Origin: Chrysopilus asiliformis
Taxonomy: Eukaryota > Arthropoda > Insecta > Diptera > Rhagionidae
DNA: 64,000 nucleotides
NCBI GenBank assembly: GCA_964034945.1
Contig: OZ035961.1
Coordinates: 59,942,084-60,006,083, forward strand
Reading direction: 5' to 3'
Shown: positions 60,301 through 64,000 of the stretch, in pieces
Position numbering within the stretch: position 1 is the first letter of the stretch
How the letters are laid out: the number at the start of each line of letters is the position of its first letter
The notes under the pieces: generated by a model
Database searches by the model: none
What the model saw: the letters and a program-made list of their open reading frames with translations, nothing else
Told to the model about the DNA's origin: nothing
Translations under genes and position numbers: made by a program

Positions 60301-62110
60301 GATTTCCCATCAAAATTGGAAAAAGGGGCGTGGCCGAGTTAAGCCCCGCCCCCTCTCAGAAATCGATTTCCCATCAAAATTGGAAAAAGGGGCGTGGCCG
60401 AGTTAAGCCCCGCCCCCTCAGAAATCGATTTCCCATCAAAATTGGAAAAAGGGGCGTGGCCGAGTTAAACCCCGCCCCCTCTCAGAAATCGATTTCCCAT
60501 CAAAATTGAAAAAAGGGGCGTGGCCGAGTTGAGCCCCGCCCCCTCTCAGAAATCGATTTCCCCTCAAAATTGGAAAAAGAGGCGTGGCCGAGTTAAGCCC
60601 CGCCCCCTCTCAGAAATCGATTTCCCATCAAAATTGGAAAAAGGGGCGTGGCCGAGTTAAGCCCCGCCCCCTCAGAAATCGATTTCCCATCAAAATTGGA
60701 AAAAGGGGCGTGGCCGAGTTAAACCCCGCCCCCTCTCAGAAATCGATTTCCCATCAAAATTGGAAAAAAGGGCGTGGCCAAGTTAAGTCCCGCCCCTCTC
60801 AGAAATCGATTTCCCATCAAAATTGGAAAAAGGGGCGTGGCCGAGTTAAGCCCCGCCCCCTCTCAGAAATCGATTTCCCATCAAAATTGGAGGAAGGGGC
60901 GTGGCCGATTTAAGCCCCGCCCCCTCTCAGAAATCGATTTCCCATCAAAATTGGAAAAAGGGGCGTGGCCGAGTTAAGTCCCGCCCCTCTCAGAAATCGA
61001 TTTCCCATCAAAATTGGAAAAAAGGGCGTGGCCGAGTTAAGCCCCGCCCCCTCTCAGAAATCGATTTCCCATCAAAATTGGAAAAAGGGGCGTGGCCAAG
61101 TTAAGCCCCGCCCCCTCTCAGAAATCGATCTCCCATCAAAATTGGAAAAAGGGGCGTGGCCGAGTTAAGCCCCGCTCCCTCAGAAATCGATTTCCCATCA
61201 AAATTGGAAAAAGGGGCGTGGCCGAGTTAAGCCCCGCCCCCTCTCAGAAATCGATTTCCCGTCAAAATTGGAGGAAGGGGCGTGGCCGATTTAAGCCCCG
61301 CCCCCTCTCAGAAATCGATTTCCCATCAAAATTGGAAAATGGGGCGTGGCCGAGTTAAGCCACGCCCCCTCTCAGAAATCGATCTCCCATCAAAATTGTA
61401 AAAAGGGGCGTGGCCGAGTTAAGCCCCGCTCCCTCAGAAATCGATTTCCCATCAAAATTGGAAAAAGGGGCGTGGCCGAGTTAAGCCCCGCCCCCTCTCA
61501 GAAATCGATTTCCCGTCAAAATTGGAGGAAGGGGCGTGGCCGATTTAAGCCCCGCCCCCTCTCAGAAATCGATTTCCCATCAAAATTGGAAAAAGGGGCG
61601 TGGCCGAGTTAAGCCCCGCCCCCTCTCAGAAATCGATTTCCCATCAAAATTGGAAAAAGGGGCGTGGCCGAGTTAAGCCCCGCCCCCTCTCAGAATTCAA
61701 TTTCCCATCAAAATTGGAAAAAGGGGCGTGGTCGAGTTAAGCCCCGCCCCCTCTCAGAAATCGATTTCCCATCAAAATTGGAAAAAGGGGCGTGGCCGAG
61801 TTAAGTCCCGCCCCCTCTCAGAAATCGATTTCCCATCAAAATTGGAAAAAGGGGCGTGGCCTAGTTAAGCCCCGCCCCTTCTCAGAAATCGATTTCCCAT
61901 CAAAATTGGAAAAAGGGGCGTGGCCGAGTTAAGCCCCGGTCCCTCTCAGAAATCGATTTCCCATCAAAATTGGAAAAAAAGGCGTGGCCGAGTTAAGCCC
62001 CGCCCCCTCTCAGAAATCGATTTCCCATCAAAATTGGAAAAAGGGGCGTGGCCGAGTGAAGCCCCGCCCCCTCTCAGAAATCGATCTCCCATCAAAATTG
62101 GAAAAAGGGG
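57301..62110 (+). repeat. Higher-order family A, right-hand copy
   Basis: This block resumes the order of the left edge. gtgacccag at 57375 corresponds to 508 (offset 56,867), and later variants fall at +57,059/57,060 after three extra monomers, at +57,124 near 59.8 kb, and at about +57,118 near 61.1-61.9 kb. Both 46-bp monomers are present (58834-58879, 60025-60070), as are atttaaaaaagg, caaatttag and aagcggcgtgg. Around 60.6-61.1 kb the nearer match is to 7.57-8.09 kb of copy 2 (offset about 53,017), so this copy also mixes lineages. Confidence 0.78.
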
Positions 62111-64000
62111 CGTGGTCGAGTTAAGCCCCGCCCCCTCTCAGAAATCGATTTCCCATCAAAATTGGAAAAAGGGGCGTGGCCGAGTTAAGTCCCGCCCCCT
62201 CTCAGAAATCGATTTCCCATCAAAATTGGAAAAAGGGGCGTGGCCTAGTTAAGCCCCGCCCCTTCTCAGAAATCGATTTCCCATCAAAATTGGAAAAAGG
62301 GGCGTGGCCGAGTTAAGCCCCGGTCCCTCTCAGAAATCGATTTCCCATCAAAATTGGAAAAAAAGGCGTGGCCGAGTTAAGCCCCGCCCCCTCTCAGAAA
62401 TCGATTTCCCATCAAAATTGGAAAAAGGGGCGTGGCCGAGTTAAGCCCCGCCCCCTCTCAGAAATCGATTTCTCATCAAAATTGGAAAAAGGGGCGTGGC
62501 CGAGTTAAGCTCCGCCCCCTCTCAGAAATCGATTTCCCATCAAAATTGGAAAAAGGGGCGTGGCCGAGTTAAGTCCCGCCCCTCTCAGAAATCGATTTCC
62601 GATCAAAATTGGAAAAAAGAGCGTGGCCGAGTTAAGCCCCGCCCCCTCTCAGAAATCGATTTCCCATCAAAATTGGAAAAAGGGGCGTGGCCGAGTTAAG
62701 CCCCGCCCCCTCTCAGCAATCGATTTCCCATCAAAATTGGAAAAAGGGGCGTGGCCGAGTTAAGCCCCGCCCCCTCTCAGAAATCGATTTCCCATCAAAA
62801 TTGGAAAAAGGGGCGTGGCCGAGTTAAGCCCCGCCCCCTCTCAGAAATCGATTTCCCATCAAAAGTGGAAAAAGGGGCGTGGCCGAGTTGAGCCCCGCCC
62901 CCTCTCAGAAATCGATTTCCCATCAAAATTGGAAAAAGGGGCGTGGCCGAGTTAAGCCCCGCCCCCTCTCAGAAATCGATTTCCCATCAAAATTGGAAAA
63001 TGGGGCGTGGCCGAGTTAAGCCACGCCCCCTCTCAGAAATCGATCTCCCATCAAAATTGGAAAAAGGGGCGTGGCCGAGTTAAGCCCCGCTCCCTCAGAA
63101 ATCGATTTCCCATGAAAATTGGAAAAAGGGGCGTGGCCGAGTTAAGCCCCGCCCCCTCTCAGAAATCGATTTCCCGTCAAAATTGGAGGAAGGGGCGTGG
63201 CCGATTTAAGCCCCGCTCCCTCTCAGAAATCGATTTCCCATCAAAATTGGAAAATGGGGCGTGGCCGAGTTAAGCCACGCCCCCTCTCAGAAATCGATCT
63301 CCCATCAAAATTGGAAAAAGGGGCGTGGCCGAGTTAAGCCCCGCTCCCTCAGAAATCGATTTCCCATCAAAATTGGAAAAAGGGGCGTGGCCGAGTTAAG
63401 CCCCGCCCCCTCTCAGAAATCGATTTCCCGTCAAAATTGGAGGAAGGGGCGTGGCCGATTTAAGCCCCGCCCCCTCTCAGAAATCGATTTCCCATCAAAA
63501 TTGGAAAAAGGGGCGTGGCCGAGTTAAGCCCCGCCCCCTCTCAGAAATCGATTTCCCATCAAAATTGGAAAAAGGGGCGTGGCCGAGTCAAGCCCAGCCC
63601 CCTCTCAGAAATCGATTTCCCATCAAAATTGGAAAAAGGGGCGTGGCCGAGTTAAGCCCCGCCCCCTCTCAGAAATCGATTTCCCATCAAAATTGGAAAA
63701 AGGGGCGTGGCCGAGTTAAGCCCCGCCCCCTCTCAGAAATCAATTTCCCATCAAAATTGGAAAAAGGGGCGTGGTCGAGTTAAGCCCCGCCCCCTCTCAG
63801 AAATCGATTTCCCATCAAAATTGGAAAAAGGGGCGTGGCCGAGTAAAGTCCCGCCCCCTCTCAGGAAAATCGATTTCCCATCAAAATTGGAAAAAGGGGC
63901 GTGGCCGAGTTAAGCCCCGCCCCCTCTCAGAAATCGATTTCCCATTAAAATTGGAAAAAGGGGCGTGGCCGAGTTAAGCCCCGCCCCCTCTCAGAAATCG
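62111..64000 (+). repeat. Family A tail running off the right edge
   Basis: 62.1-63.3 kb carries ccggtccctctcag near 61,938 and 62,321, tttctcatc with aagctccgcc, ttccgatc near 62,600, cagcaatcg near 62,717 and perfect-stem monomers (63002-63029, 63256-63283) with cccgtcaaaattggagg. This resembles 3.5-4.5 kb. 63.45-63.8 kb resembles 12.26-12.6 kb. A 66-bp monomer with caggaaaatcg lies near 63,861. The last bases (tcagaaatcg) are mid-monomer, so the array continues beyond the window. Confidence 0.78.

Larger units (their letters stand above)
1..64000 (+). repeat. Satellite DNA array, 64-bp monomer, head-to-tail
   Basis: The motif ggggcgtggccgag recurs about every 64 bp from the first line to the last, always on the same strand apart from one short inverted piece. 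The number of copies is about 1,000 (64,000/64). Most monomers differ from the consensus at no more than a few positions, and the same variants recur in the same order at distant places, so the array has higher-order structure. No flanking unique sequence, mobile element or gene is visible, so the true array is longer than the window. Tandem satellites of this scale are known from eukaryotic heterochromatin; the chromosomal location and species are not determinable from the sequence. I do not recognise the monomer as a named satellite. Confidence 0.98.

Noticed and set aside
1..64000. CRISPR array
   Set aside because: Repeats are directly adjacent with no unique spacers, the 64-bp unit is repeated throughout, and no cas genes are present.
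1..64000. CENP-B box in the monomer (ttggaaaaagggg resembles its right half)
   Set aside because: The essential TTCG and CGGG core positions are not present in the consensus; only a short ttggaa match is shared.
1..64000. G-quadruplex array
   Set aside because: Each monomer has only one run of four G on the forward strand and two close runs on the reverse strand, so four runs do not fall within the usual loop limits.
1..64000. Telomeric repeats, ribosomal RNA genes or an embedded transposable element
   Set aside because: No stretch departs from the monomer for more than a few dozen bases, no telomere-type short repeat occurs, and no element ends or target-site duplications are visible.
1..64000. 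A new multi-gene biological system
   Set aside because: There is no gene-bearing sequence in the window; the interest is confined to the architecture and evolution of the satellite.

Overview
The window is a single, uninterrupted satellite DNA array. All 64,000 bases are head-to-tail copies of one 64-bp monomer, roughly 1,000 of them, and neither edge of the array is inside the window. I found no credible protein gene, RNA gene, transposon or unique-sequence island. A satellite array of this size with layered higher-order repeats points to eukaryotic heterochromatin (centromeric, pericentromeric, subtelomeric or a heterochromatic knob). The sequence does not identify the taxon. The consensus keeps 4 CpG per 64 bp (observed/expected about 0.90 from its 19 C and 15 G), so CpG depletion is not evident. 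That fits either a genome with little CpG methylation or a recently amplified array.

A clean monomer lies at 3713-3776. Positions 1-30 are GC-rich (23/30) and contain an imperfect hairpin: ggggcgtggc and gccccgcccc flank an 8-base loop. Positions 31-64 are AT-rich and contain the 12-bp perfect palindrome gaaatcgatttc. The total is 34/64 GC. Besides 64-bp copies there are recurring length classes: about 62 bp (one CT lost), 63 bp (one G lost), 66 bp (2-bp insertion), 46 bp (18-bp internal deletion) and a 94-bp fused dimer (34-bp deletion).

These variants act as markers and show nested higher-order repeats. 381-5310 and 5311-8540 are two copies of a roughly 4.4-kb unit that reappears near 57.3-62.1 kb. 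13.37-15.02 and 16.29-17.94 kb are related at an offset of 2,922 bp. 17471-20639 and 20640-23808 are tandem copies at an offset of 3,169 bp, with a third copy at 37471-40637. The largest structure is a tandem duplication: 19859-36599 is repeated almost unchanged at 36689-53318. 53.3-57.3 kb is a patchwork of the other families. 57.3-64 kb resumes the order seen at the left edge.

The most unusual local feature is a 21-base inverted piece of the monomer at 31469-31489, facing its direct copy across a 2-base spacer. It is carried over to 48234-48276 by the large duplication. It is the only opposite-strand material I found, and it sits where two higher-order families meet.

The long list of forward ORFs is an arithmetic by-product of the repeat. 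The consensus has a single forward stop triplet, 64 is not a multiple of 3, and every ORF starts at the same GTG in gcgtggccgag. None is annotated as a gene. All offsets and similarities were read by eye from shared variants and were not computed by alignment.
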